Assembly (NCBI GenBank): GCA_030704615.1
Contig: CM060732.1
Coordinates: 64,707,053 to 64,771,052 of the forward strand
Reading direction: 5' to 3'
Source of the DNA: Takakia lepidozioides
Taxonomy: Eukaryota; Streptophyta; Takakiopsida; Takakiales; Takakiaceae
DNA: 64,000 bases
How positions within the stretch are numbered: the first letter of the stretch is position 1; each line of letters starts with the position of its first letter. The translations under genes and the position numbers were made by a program. A model generated the notes under the pieces. The model worked only from the letters and a program-made list of their open reading frames with translations. It did no database searches and was not told the origin of the DNA. Below, one piece after another: positions 46,819 through 58,600 of the stretch.

Positions 46819-49099
46819 ATGGCGAAGAATACAGGGGGCCATGTGAGTCAAGCAGCAGAGGCGGGGGCAGTGCTTGATACAGAGTATGTTGGAGTATTCC
46901 AGCAGTTTTTAGAGCACCACCATGCTGAAGCTCTTGAATCGCTTCTTCTTGCAGACGACGACTCACGGCATTGCCCTCTCGTTGTTCAGTAAGTCCTCAT
47001 TTTGGAAGAGAAAACATCAAAATTGTGCATTAGGTTGGAGGGTAGAAATGGTTGTATGATTGTGTCGAGCCAACTTGGCAGAGGGGGAGGGAGAGAGGAT
47101 AGAGTGAGGGAGGCAGGTCGTAAGGGGGGGGTTGAGGGAGACGAGAAGACAGTCTGAATTGTGCTTTTCTTGGCACGTGCAAATTCTTCTGTTTGTGTTC
47201 GCCAAAATCCGGGAAGAAGTCTGAGGAAGAATCAATAAATGCTGGAAAGGTGGAGGGCTCAATGATGGATGCAATTCAAATTCAGGTTATGCTGTGCAGG
47301 TATTCTGAATTTTTGGATGCCAGCCCAGCTCTCGGCAACCTTCTGTACTTCCATCCTGCCAAACTCCTTTCACTGTTCGATGTTGCAGCACGGGAGGCCC
47401 AGGTAACTTGACTACTTAAATTACTGCTTCAGGTGAATAGCTTTGGGGACCCTTAATAAGGAGGGGCTCTGCTCTTTGGATTTGCAGGCTGTGGTTTTTT
47501 ATTCTCATAAGCAGCCCAAAAGTATGTCTGTGAAAGATAATGTGCATGTTCGACTAAGTGTGCATGGCTCAGCTATGGAATGCCCTGGTATGTGCTATTT
47601 AAAACTTGGCTTCTTCTTTCATGTTGTGATGTGTCAGAGTAGACTGTACTTAAGGAATTATATCTATACTCGGACGCATGTGTCTCTGAGCAGGGTGCTC
47701 AGTATGTGATGCACAGACTGAACCTCTTTAGTTGTGGGTTGGTTTTCTAAGGAAACAGTATCTTAGGTGTATGTAAAACCAGATGGAGATTAGAATTTTC
47801 TAAAGTGGAAAAATGACCACCCTGGCCATAACGGTACTTTATGCACATAGCTGTCAGGTTCTTACAAAAAGTCAGAAAGCTAGTAAGAGAAGCCAGTTAA
47901 AGAGTCTATTGCAGTAACTCCTACATCCTTAAAGAAAGCACCCAAGTGTCTAAGCATAGCTATCAGAAATCCTGCTGGCTACAACCTCAAAGCCTTATCT
48001 GTAGTTGCAACTTCAGTTCTGACAAGTGAGGCTGAGAAAGTACTCAGTAGCTACTACCAGTTGCAGAGGCGATCACCCTCCCTTAATGCTGGTACCTGAT
48101 GTCCTTCCACATCCCTTCTGCCTCTGTGCAAGGTCATCTGGAACTGAGTCAATGGAATCGGGGTTTGTATACTCTGTATCCTTATTTGTAATACCTCATT
48201 GAAAGCCAGCAGATGCAAGTGTTCATCTGCCTCCTCACTTCTGCTAAATCTGTGTCCTTGCAGCCAATGTGGTAGTCCAGCTGGTAGCTGAGCTCTCATG
48301 ACTGTCTCCCGAAATTCTTAGCATTGAGCATTCTTTAAGGCCTGTTTGGTTGTCTAGTTTTTTGATAGGCCCCCAAGCTCTGTGAGTTTCATGTGGAATT
48401 GTAAGTTTCCTTGTTTCTTTTAGTCTGTTCAGTGGACATGCTAAGTACGTATCAAACTATTTTTCACCTTCCCTGCATGAGTGGTCACATACACGAGGTG
48501 CTTCTTAATAGTCAGACACTAAACTTAGGAACTGATGTGGGTCTTCTGCTAAATGACTGCAGCTAGGACCACAATACGTATGCTTGAAAGTTTGATCAGG
48601 CTTGCACAAGGTACAAGTGATATCTTGATTTTAAAAGTGTCCCTCCCTTTCTCTAGTAAAGTGACCCTTGAGTCTTCCAACACCGCCAGACATGCTTTTG
48701 TTTAACCAGCAGTATCGTCCAACCAGAGTTTCTGCCTGTATAGTTTAGCCAGCCAGCCGTATCTTACACGCTATACACTGTGGATTTTATGTGAATGTTT
48801 CTGTAAAGAAACTCATTTCCATTCCTTGTGCCTTTTGTATAGATCTGTAAACTGTTATGTGCTGCTCGTGTATACCCTCTTCATCCAGCACGCAATCTCT
48901 GCGGGCATGTGGGCATGTTTTGGTTTCAGCACATGCAAGGCTCATGTTCCAAAGGGAAGTGAGACAGGCCGATGCTATTGCGGCAGTTGTCTGCATGGAA
49001 TCCTCCATGACAACATCAGCTATTCTAGATGGGATGGGCAACGCCCTTCATTCCAGCTTTGCGGAGAACCCAGACGAGGAATGTATCCAAACCAAATGA
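46819..49099 (+). CDS. MCM9: MCM9-like protein lacking the helicase core
   Basis: MCM9 is a repair helicase that partners MCM8. Exons 46819-46988, 47300-47402 and 47488-47587 encode the MCM N-terminal A domain (DTEYVGVFQQFLEHHHAEAL; YSEFLDASPALGNLLYFHPA; VHVRLSVHGSAMECPG). Exons 48017-48091, 48563-48610 and 48930-49099 encode the C-terminal lid and helical part of the AAA+ domain (LTSEAEKVLSSYYQLQRRSP; ARTTIRMLESLIRLAQ; AHARLMFQREVRQADAIAAV; MESSMTTSAILDGMGNAL). Phases are compatible across all junctions, including exon 3 to 48017, giving a 221-residue product. Nothing in the 429-base intron 47588-48016 codes for the zinc finger, OB fold, Walker A, Walker B or arginine finger (normally about 350-400 residues). 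The TGA at 49097 may be intronic if splicing occurs at 49077 (donor gtatcc). The lack of the core could be a real deletion or an assembly collapse. Confidence 0.75.
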
Positions 49100-49238
49100 T
49101 TGTTTTTGAACAATATCTGATATTCCAAACTTGGTGGTCCTTCTGCCAGTAATTACACTGAAAGGAAAAGTTTTCCTTCACCACAATCGCAGATACACAG
49201 CAAGAGCAAGCAATACTTACAAAGCTTAATCTGCTGGT

Positions 49239-49510
49239 CAGCAGTGCGTCCCATTTACGTCCCTGTCCTTTGTCAAACAAGGCCAAGGTTCAGACAGTTT
49301 GAGAAATGGAGGGGTGGCCACTTCAGGTCACCAGCCAGCAGGGGAAGCATCTGTCGTGCCTGGCATTTCCGAAAGAAAGAACTCCGAGGGTTTCAGATTC
49401 ACATCTGCAACCGGGTGCTCATTTAACTCCAAGTAGGCTAATTCTAAGGCGGCTCAGAAACCTGTCAAACGTGACCAATGAATCCGTTGCCAATCAATCT
49501 GAAGGGACAG
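49239..49510 (+). CDS. Possible C-terminal tail exons of the MCM9-like gene
   Basis: Two adjacent exon-like pieces join in phase: one to 49432 (TSLSFVKQGQGSDSLRNGGV, ending before gtaggc) and 49458-49510 (NLSNVTNESVANQSEGTG, after ctcag and before gtaaat). Low-complexity Ser/Gly/Asn composition suits a disordered MCM9 tail. No family hit is evident. The acceptor of the first piece could not be placed. Confidence 0.35.
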
Positions 49511-51479
49511 GTAAATAATGTCACTGACAATCTTGGAGGACCTCACTACAGAAAAGAATCCAGTTATCTGATTCGGAATGACAAACCTTGTTGATGGTCG
49601 TAAAGCTCTAAAATCAGATTATTCCTAGATTTGGATTATTCTGGAGTAGAAAGAATGCCCATGCATGTGAGTATTCAGGGAAAAAAGAAACGTGACTGAG
49701 AGAATGCGACTAGAGAAATGTGGCTGAGCACTTGACTGCAGTTGAGTGCTGGGGAAGGGAGTGCTACCTTCAGTCCCTAAATGCTTGCCCTCGGCAGTTG
49801 TATCTAATAATACCACTCAACTTGCGGTTAGAAGATTGTGTTGGGGTGAGGAAGACACATGTTTGGTTGCTTCAACGGAGTGAAACAGGTGAGACTCAAT
49901 GCCAAAGCAGGTTGGATGTGTATCTTGGTTCATTGACGAGTAAATGCACCCAGGTTCACAAAGTAAAAGGTTGAAAGCTACTGATGGAGTGGAGCGGGTA
50001 TTTAGGTGCGGATGAGCTTCAAGGTAAGTCCCACCCAATCTGATGGCAGTACAGTAGCATACTGATTTTATCACCGCATTTCACAGTTTTGATCTCCATA
50101 TGTGATCGATTTCATGTATGTATTAGGCGTCTAGCCCTCATTAACTAACCTATGAGAGATTCCTTGGGGACATTGCAGTCTCCTTGTAGACTGGAGCCAT
50201 AGAATTTAGGTTTTTGTTTGAAGTTATGACTTGTGTCAAGAGTTGGTTCAAGAGAGCTAAGATTGGTTGGATTCTAGGCTCTTTTATCAATCTCAACGCT
50301 TTCAGGTATTGGATGGTCACAACTACTGCACTGCAATGGAGCAAAACTTGGCTTCAGAGGATTATCCTTTCACATGCCAAATTTGTCTTTTCCCAAGTCA
50401 GTAGTGCACCACAGAGATGATAGAAGCTGGCCCTCCATCTTACAGGACCTAGTTGATGATTACCTTCTCACTTAAGATTGCCTGCCAGTAAGGTTCTGGG
50501 ATTTTCATCTCTCTTGATATGTGAATGCAGCTACTGCTCTTTATGCCAAAATGGGTGGATGATAATGCTCAAAGAAGCCCGGCCAAAGGGCAAGTGCAGC
50601 AGATCATGCTCACCCCCACAGAGGATGAGCTACCCCAGGGAAGCCAGTTTGGTGTCATTGAGAGGTTCAACTCATTTCAGACCAAATGTGTGTAAATCTG
50701 CCAACCAAAGAAAAGCTCTATATGTAAGTTCCGATATCTTTCCTTCTAACGGATTTGTACCCAGCTTTGCATGGACTATAGGAACATGTTGGAGGGTGCA
50801 TTGTATGTGTATGTAGATGTGTATAGTCATGGAGGTGCCAGCACACTCACGATGGGAAAGAGGCTCTCTCCCATCAAGGGGACCGAACTCGTTATTTGGT
50901 TTTTCTACTGAAGGGGGCTTTTTGTTTTTTTGATTTTACTACATGGGCCCTTGGCCCCGCTGCAATGCTATTTTATTTCTTCATCATGGAATTTAATCGG
51001 GTTGCAGTGACAACCCTTAGATGTCGATGTGAGAGTGATATAGTGATTACTCTCCATGGGAAGTGGCACTCATATGGAATGAGGAAGAGAAATACACTGT
51101 ATCCTCGGGTGACCCTGGATTCTTCCCTCAATGAAGACCCTGGATTCTTCCCATTGGCCCCAAAGTGGGCTTTGCATAGAGCTGTTCTGTAAAACTCTGT
51201 AGATTAAGCTTTATCTCCTCTCCTAAATGTGCATGGGAACTCTGCTTCATACATCTAGGAAGTGTGAGGCACCATCATGGTGGCCTTTGCTGGCACCCAC
51301 CCATTTGAAAGCCCACTAAGGAGTCAGAAAGTGGCCCCACTGTGCCCACCACGTTTACTCCAATGACATTTGACCCACCTCTCTTTTATATGCTTCTACA
51401 CGGCAATTTTGGTGGTGAGGTGGATGCAGTTTGTTAAGAGCCAACACTGAGATGTGACAAGGTTCGAAAGAGCTTGACC
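49511..51479. other. Largely unassigned region between MCM9 and the LINE block
   Basis: Apart from the exon-like segment at 50531-50687, I see only short shadow frames and no repeats of the families that dominate from 51480 onward. Confidence 0.35.
50531..50687 (+). CDS. Exon-like open segment, possible distal MCM9 exon
   Basis: Between atgcag and gtgtgt, the plus frame reads LLFMPKWVDDNAQRSPAKGQ and TPTEDELPQGSQFGVIERFN over 52 codons. The composition looks coding. It is on the MCM9 strand, but linkage to that gene is a guess. Confidence 0.3.
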
Positions 51480-52545
51480 AACCTCTGCTGTTTCCTCTGT
51501 CCTCCATCCTCCCTGAAGTGCCTCTAGATATTCATAATAAGAGACCTCAGTGAGGGATCGCCTTTCCCCCCAAAAGGAACTAGTATCAGCCCCAGATCCC
51601 AGAGTAGAGATGACATAGGAAAATAAGCGATCTTCAGTATCATATCTTTTGTCTGCAGTCTCTTTCTGCAGGTTGTGAGTTCACCCTGAACCTTCGCGAT
51701 GCTCATAGAAGAGATTGAGATAGAGTTGGAGAGACAAATACAAGTAATTAGGCTGTAAGGTTATATCATAGCAGCGGACGAGGAAGTGTCATGGTAGAAC
51801 TGCAGCTTTGTTGTAAGGGGGTCACTGATTTCGCGGTCTGTGGAACATGGTACGGAGAACTCCACTTCACAAACATGCTGAGAAGGGTGTTTCCCACACG
51901 GACATCAGACTCAAAGCCAGCTTCAATGATATGGGCATGGACGTGAGTGCCATGTTCCAGATCTGCTATCCTGCCGCATGTGTTGAGGATACTAGCAAAG
52001 GTGACCTTGTCAGTGTCGAGTGGCTTTTACTCACCCATCCCTTTGCTATCCGAGGTGGAAACTCCAAGATAGAGGTGACCAAGCTCTCCACAGAAATTAC
52101 AAGGACCTATGACTCTAGGTCGAAATCCACCTCGTGCATGATCCTCACTATGTTGAGATCGGAAACCACCCCGTCCAAGTTCGGTGCGGAGGAAATGCCG
52201 TCCCTGGTAATTTGGATGGTGATACGGTTTCGCATTCTCACCATTAGGGCTTCTGCACTGTCACTGTTACTCATGTTCTTGGCCCGAAATGCCAATTGTC
52301 CTTCTTCTTGCATCATAAGTCTGTTCCTGTCACACTTGGACAAGGTATCCAGGTGTCCCCAGTTTTGTGGCAGTAGGGATTCAAGAGATAGGCAGTGGCG
52401 TTCAAAGAACCTGGAGACACAAGCACACCAGGGTGTCTTCAACCAGCCACTTTTGAGTCTGATAGAGGTCGAGAGGGCCCAGCTGTTAACCACTCGGGGG
52501 GACAAGATGTCAACCTTGTCAAGATTATAAGTGAGTCGAAATTTG
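51480..52545 (-). mobile_element. Degraded LINE copy B ((ATTTC)-tailed family)
   Basis: Homologous to the 3' half of copy A at 52804-53500: the minus frame at 52107-52505 (SLSLESLLPQ...CDRNRL type) parallels CHRLSIASLLPVN and KHDRNQL of copy A. Its 3' end near 51520 repeats the 'gagacctcagtgagggatc' phrase. Stops and gaps interrupt it. Long plus-strand frames here are antisense. Confidence 0.65.
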
Positions 52546-52548
52546 GCC

Positions 52549-52790
52549 TTGAAATGAAATGAAATGGTGCTTTATAACGTCCGCGGAAAGCTCGTAGAGC
52601 TTATGGGACAAAATGGAAGAAAACATGAGAGAGGAACAAATCCAGAAACCACAATTAATGTTCTTTCCTTGAAAGAAAGGAAGAGAAATGAAATGAAATG
52701 AAATGAAATGGTGCTTTATAACGTCCGCGGAAAGCTCATAGAGCTTATGGGACAAAATGGAAAGAAAAACATGAGAGAAAACAGGAAGCC
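52549..52790 (-). repeat. Two LINE 3' tails in tandem
   Basis: The sequence gaaatgaaatgaaatggtgc (plus orientation) starts at about 52549 and again at about 52686, each followed by tttataacgtccgcggaaag and ctcatagagcttatgggaca. On the minus strand this is the end of a LINE: a short hairpin (aagctctatgagctt), then the terminal sequence and an (ATTTC)n tail. The second belongs to LINE copy A. Confidence 0.8.
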
Positions 52791-52803
52791 AGAGAGATAA
52801 GAA

Positions 52804-54496
52804 CTATTGTTCTAGTGATTGTCTAAGGGTGAATGCCTCGTGCAGGTAGGCTGCCAAACCTTTCTGATCTTCATAGTGAAAGACCTCAGTGAGAGATTGG
52901 GTTCCACGGAATAAACAATGGAATCTCCCACGTATCTCATAGTATAGGGGGCAATAGAAGAAGTGATCTTCAGTTTCAATTTCCTGGTTGCGCCCTATGC
53001 AAGCTGGACAGAGCCGGTCCTCCCGCTGCAGGTTTTCCCATCTGCCAGTCTCTATCCGTAGGTTGTGGGAGCCCACCCTGAACCGCCCCAAAGCCCTCAG
53101 GAGAGAAGGAGATAAAGAGGCCGAAAGGTAATTGGGCTGCAAGATTCTATCATCTCGGAGAACCAGGAATGTTTCTCGATAGAAATGGAGCTTTGTCGTG
53201 AGGTTGGGTAACTTCCAAGTTCTCCTGACATGTAGCTCCATGAACTCCTTTCTGATGAGTTGGTTGCGGTCGTGCTTGGATGTGATGATCACCCCTTCTG
53301 GGTTCACTGGCAAAAGTGAAGCAATAGAGAGTCTATGGCATTCAAAAAAGGTATCCACACGAGCAAACCAGGATTTGAAGCCTGCATTTTTTAGTGTCAT
53401 AGATGTTGTGAGGGCCCTGGCCACAAGTCCCTTGGGGGGAAGGGCTTGTAACCTATGCAGGAAGAGGGCCTCAGTTTGAAGTGGCACACAGGCGAATTCT
53501 GCATTCAGTATGTGAGATGGAGTTGTGCCGCTGGCGCCAAGCATTGCTTGGAGGAAAGATGACTGCAATGGTTCCAGATTCTTTTCCCACCAGGAAACTG
53601 GGACCATTGGTGCCCAAAATTCACAACCGAGAGTGGCATTTGGGGTGACCACGCGATCAAACAGCCACTTCTTGGTAGGTGGATGGCGCAGGTGGATCTG
53701 TTTGCATTTGGCCTGAAGGCGGATGGAGGCTGCCTTGCCTTTTGTCAATCTGTCCAGGGCAGTTGCTCCAAACTGGAATTTGGGGGAGTGGATAACCAGA
53801 CCCAGATACCGGTAGGACTTGACTACTTCAACCTCCCGGTTGTTGAGGAAGAATTTGCGGTCGGCCTGCCCATTAAAAACCATGATCTTGGTTTTGCTAA
53901 GGTTGACTTGTAGCCCATAGTCTTTGGAGAACTGTTCCAGGATGTGAAGATGGCGTTGTAGGAAGACAGGACAAAAAGGCAACATCATCCGCATAGAGAT
54001 CTGATTGTGTTGGTCCTCCATCCAACTCCAACTCCATGGTGTTTTGAGATGTAGTTTTCCAAGGTGTCAATGTAGATTCCAAACAGGGTAGGTGAGAGGG
54101 GGCAGCCCTGTTTGACCCAATGTTGCTATGGACCTCAGCTGAGAATTCCCCTGCGACATTGACCATGCCAGTGACGATCTCATACATGGAGGAAATAGCA
54201 TAGAGAATGTGTTGAGGGACTTCCACCTTCTGGAGCCTTTGGAAAAGAAGGTCACGAGGAACCGAATCAAAAGCCTTGTGAAAGTCAACGAAGTAGACGT
54301 AGACCAGTTTTTTGTCAAAGCTAGCCCGTTCCACCATAACCTGAATAGTCAAAATGTGGTCAAGAGTGGATCTGTTGCGACGGAAACCAGCTTGTCCTTT
54401 AGCACGTATGTGAGAGGATTCAGCCCAATCATCCAACTCCATGGCCAGAGAAAAATCTACAACGTCCACAAGAGGCTTAAAGAGCTTATTGGACAA
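52804..54496 (-). mobile_element. LINE copy A ((ATTTC)-tailed family), RT and C-terminal region
   Basis: The upstream piece (54496-53897) holds the reverse transcriptase: GQAGFRRNRSTLDHILTIQV, then VYFVDFHKAFDSVPRDLLFQ with the first catalytic Asp, and YADDVAFLS with the catalytic Asp pair. After a frameshift the downstream piece (54021-52804, 405 codons) continues with LHILEQFSKDYGLQVNLSKT and the KSYRYLGLVI motif, and ends with a zinc knuckle (CPACIGRNQEIETEDHFFYC) and TAA. Frame breaks lie near 53930-54080. The endonuclease and any ORF1 are absent, so the copy is 5'-truncated. This is the best reference copy for the many short tails in the window. Confidence 0.85.
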
Positions 54497-55300
54497 AAGA
54501 AAGGTACTATATGTAAATTGGCCAAAAACTAAACTTCAACATCAGCAGAATCTCTACAAAGGTGAAGGAAGGGAAAAGAACTTCATGTCCATGGGAGGCT
54601 CACATTGTTCTGTAGAATGGGGACATAAAATGATACAGCTGGGCCCTGTCAGAATTGCCCTTCCTGGTCAATTGGGGTGCAGACCTGAGTATCCAAGGTC
54701 CTGCAAGGCTTGGCAGATGTTCAAAGAGCTTATGGGATGATATAGAGAAATGAAATGAAATAGAAAGAAATTTTGTGTTGCCATCTCGCCTTCGGACAGT
54801 CCAAAGGGGAATAACCAAAGGGTGCCCAAAGGATGGTGGCCTGAGATAAAGCATGCAAGGCTTTGATTATTTGAGAGAAAAGAACATTGCAAGGAAAAAC
54901 ATAATGCAGAACTAAGAGTATGCCAGTGAAGGAACAGGAGAATCGAGAGTGAGGGCATTGTCAGTCAGCTGAATAGAGGAAAGGCAGCTCAAGTAAAGGC
55001 TTGATGCTATGGCCTCAAGAAACATCAACACCATGCAGAAGTGGATCTAAGCTTCAGTCCTTCAAACACGCAGTACTGCCCAGACTAGAGCCTGGAAGGG
55101 CTGGGTGGTCGAGTACAGATAGCCAGGAGCCCTCCAATGACTCGGACCAACTACCAAACTAGATATGCAAGCCAAATGAACTGACAAATTCCTGGATTTT
55201 TCCAGTTTGTTTCACTCCAAGTCACTGTTAGAGAATATCTTTCAGATAATGCTCTGAAGATTAGCAGGACAAAGACATCTATATATACAAGAACAACAGA
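54497..55300. other. Unassigned DNA downstream of DME
   Basis: Scattered 'gaaatgaaatagaaag' scraps (54740-54765) of the LINE family, otherwise nothing recognised. Confidence 0.35.
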
Positions 55301-55309
55301 TGATACTAG

Positions 55310-55550
55310 AGACTTGGGCCAACGGCATAGGATACCCTAGAGGTCGCACTTGGGCCTTGACATAGGAGACGCAATGGATACATAGAAGATTTTAGATGAC
55401 ATTGCACACTTGGGCCAACAGCACATGCTACCCTAGAGGTTGCATTTGGGCCTCGACATAGTATTCGCACTTGGATACATAAGGGATTGCACTTGGACTT
55501 AGATGGCACTGGACACTCGGGCCAACGGCACAGGCTACCCTAGTCAGCAA
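55310..55550. repeat. Short tandem minisatellite downstream of the DME stop
   Basis: Three units spaced roughly 95-110 bases apart, each with 'cttgggccaacggcataggataccctagaggt'-like sequence (55313, 55408, 55516), separated by 'cacttgggcc...atacata' stretches. Confidence 0.7.
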
Positions 55551-55655
55551 CACACCTACAAGCTAAATGTGCTGTCCTTTGAGGTGCTGCTTGTAGATCT
55601 CCTACAGTAAGTCTAAATTGAATGAAGTATAATCTAATTCTTGGTACAAGTTGTT

Positions 55656-58600
55656 CTATGTAGAAATGGCATCTGTTTGCTGAGGTGGGCCTTTGGGGCG
55701 ATAAGGGCTGTCTTTACTCCTGGGTTTGCTTGGGCTCTTGCTGGTTTGCTGATGTAAATATGCTGCCAGGGGTTTGGGTGCTCGTGTCTTCCCATCAAAG
55801 CCCCTGACACAAATATATCCTGTACAGACAAGCTTTCAAGCTTCATCAGCACAACTAATGAAGGAGAGTTTTATCCACTCTCTCCTCTCTCTGCTCTTTT
55901 CAAGGAAAATAGCAATGGCACCCTCCTTCAAAATGTTGCTCTCTCCAGAATGCATGAGACCCTTGCCCTTTGGGTGATCTTTGGAGTGTTAACAGTAGTA
56001 GTAGCAGTAATAGTAGTAGAGTTCTTATAGTTTGTCTCTCAAGGTTGCATGTGCTTTGGAGTTTGTGTCAATGTTGTAAAGTTCCTTTCCTTCCCTTTCA
56101 TTTCCTTTCCTCATCTCTCTTTTCCTGGCTTAAAAATACAATGGAACATTAGCAGTACAGAAATCCTACATATTGACTGCCAGTGCTAGTCGGTGAAATT
56201 TTCCTCAGACAAACATCACTGTGATGTACCTTACAGATGGACTTAAAATCCAGTGTAAAAGATGCATGGCCAGTGGAGATAGTACAAACACTATTGTCAT
56301 TCTCTGCTGGTTGTGTGAGGACTTCAAAGTCCTACTTTTGTTCTTGCATCCTTCACAAAAAGTTGGACTTGGAACTTCCAAAAACTTTAGAAACAAAACA
56401 GCAGTAATGGCAGTCATTAGTATTTTACCTCGCCAAAAGCATGCTTGAATCTCCTCAGTTGTCATACCTATTCATGTTTACCAAGCCCCATTAAGAATGT
56501 GCATGCACATTTCATAACTAAGTTTACCTGAAATGCATGAGGAACTTGCAAACATCTTCAAAAAATAGAAATGAAATGAAATGCTACTTTACAACATCCA
56601 CGGAAAGCTCAAAGAGCTTATGGGACAAAAGGAAAAAATAAGAGAGAGGAAACACAACCCGAGTAAAAAAACAGCCCAACAGTAACTGTGGGCGCAAAGG
56701 ATAGTCTAAGGAGGCCTTCTGTGGGTAAGCTGCCAAGCACTTCTGATCCTCATAGTGGAAGACTTCAGTGACAGATTGAGTTCCACGGAATAGACAGTGG
56801 AATCTCCCATTGATCTCATAATATAGAGGGCATTAAAAGAAGTCTTCTTCAGTTTCAATTTCCTGGTTGCGCCCGGTGCAAGATGCAAGCTGGGCATAGG
56901 TGGAGAAAGAAGGAAAAAGCAACAAATGACATGAAAGAAAATGGAACATTCAGATTCCTAAACCTTATTAAGATGGTTGCATGCAAATTGCAACGACGTG
57001 AACTTGCAAACATCTTCCAAAAAGAGAAATGAAATGATGAAAGTGAGAAATGAAATGAAATGAAATGGAAACACTACAATGTTAAGGGAAGTGGAGCCTT
57101 AACAAGCAGCCTACAATAAATATTGAGATATTCTCTAAGCTGCAGAGCTTCATGAAGATATGCTGCCAAGCATTTGTGCTCCTCATAGTGCTTTGCTGGT
57201 GTCAGGGCTTGGCAGTCCCTGCACTGACAGTGTAGTAACCCTTGCTTTCATATTGGAGTGGACAGCCAAAGAAACATTTCAGTCTCAATCTCGCCTGCCT
57301 TCTGTAGGCAGGGCATGGGCATACAGCACATGCAAGTTATCCCATCTATTTGTCTTCTGAGTACATTCTATCGTAGAGACTTTGTGATCCCACCCTGGAC
57401 GTTCACAATGCCCAGGGAAGAGATGAAGGTGGTGTGCAAACAAGTACTGGCAGGATGATTCCATGATTGCAGAGGACCAGGAAGGTGTGAAATAGATCTG
57501 AAGTGTTGTTGTAAGGGGCCTTCTGATTTCTAGATCCGCTCGGCATGGAGTTCCATCCCCTCTTACATTACGAGCTTATCCTGGTCATGTTTGGAATGGA
57601 TTTTAAGGCAGTAGGCCTGCAACCAGCATGTGGGCATACCAGCGTGACCTTGACCCGGGTCATCAGAGCCAGGACTGGTAACCACTTAGGGAGGAGAGGT
57701 TCCAGTCTTTTCAAGAAGGTTGTTAGTCAAAATATGGCTTAGAGAGGGATACACAAGAGGATAACTAACTGCATAAAGTTTGAACTAGGGTTGCGCTAAG
57801 AAATGAAGTGATACTTAACAATGTCCGTGGAAAGCTCAAAGAGCTTGCAGTACAGAAGAAAGCAGGATACAGATGAAATGAAATGAAACGAAATGGTACT
57901 TTATAACGTCCGCGGAAAGCTCCAAGAGCTATGGGAAAAAACCAGAGAGAGGAGATGAAATGAAATGAGATGGTACTTTATAACGTCCGCAGGAAGCTCC
58001 AAGAGCTTATGGGACAGAATGGAAACATGAGAGAGGAAATAAAACCAGAGCCAAACAAGTGGGAAGTGGAAAGCAAGTGGGCCCCCAAACAAGCAGCTCA
58101 AACCACGGAAAAACAGAAGGCATAAATAACACAAACATAAGTAAACAAGAATATGCATGTGGAAGTTCAAAGAACTTATAGACAAAGTGATGTATCATGC
58201 AAGAAGGAAGTGGCCCTTCAACAAGCCGCCCAGGAACAAACTATTCAAATCAAGAGATTCACTAAGGTGAAGTGCCTCATGCTGCCAGGCATTCCTGGAC
58301 CTTGTCATGAAAGACCTGAGTGAGAGGGATTGGCTGTCCCGGAATAGGCAATAGTATCAACCCCAGATCTCATGGTAGAGGACATTGGAAGGACAATGTC
58401 CTCACAGGGCCACAAGGGCCTATGGGACAGGGTAGAAGTAATCAAGAATTAGCATACATCCAGTGTTGCCAGAACAAAAGAAAGAATAATGAACTGTTCA
58501 CAGAAAATAGGATTATTTTTGCATCCGTGTGAGGCCCAAGGGTTTAAGAGACACAAGAAAAACAGAGAACCATAGAAAAACACAAGAACCAAAGAACAAC

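Noticed and set aside
51847-52530. 227-codon plus-strand frame
   Set aside because: Antisense shadow of LINE copy B, which is coding-like on the minus strand.
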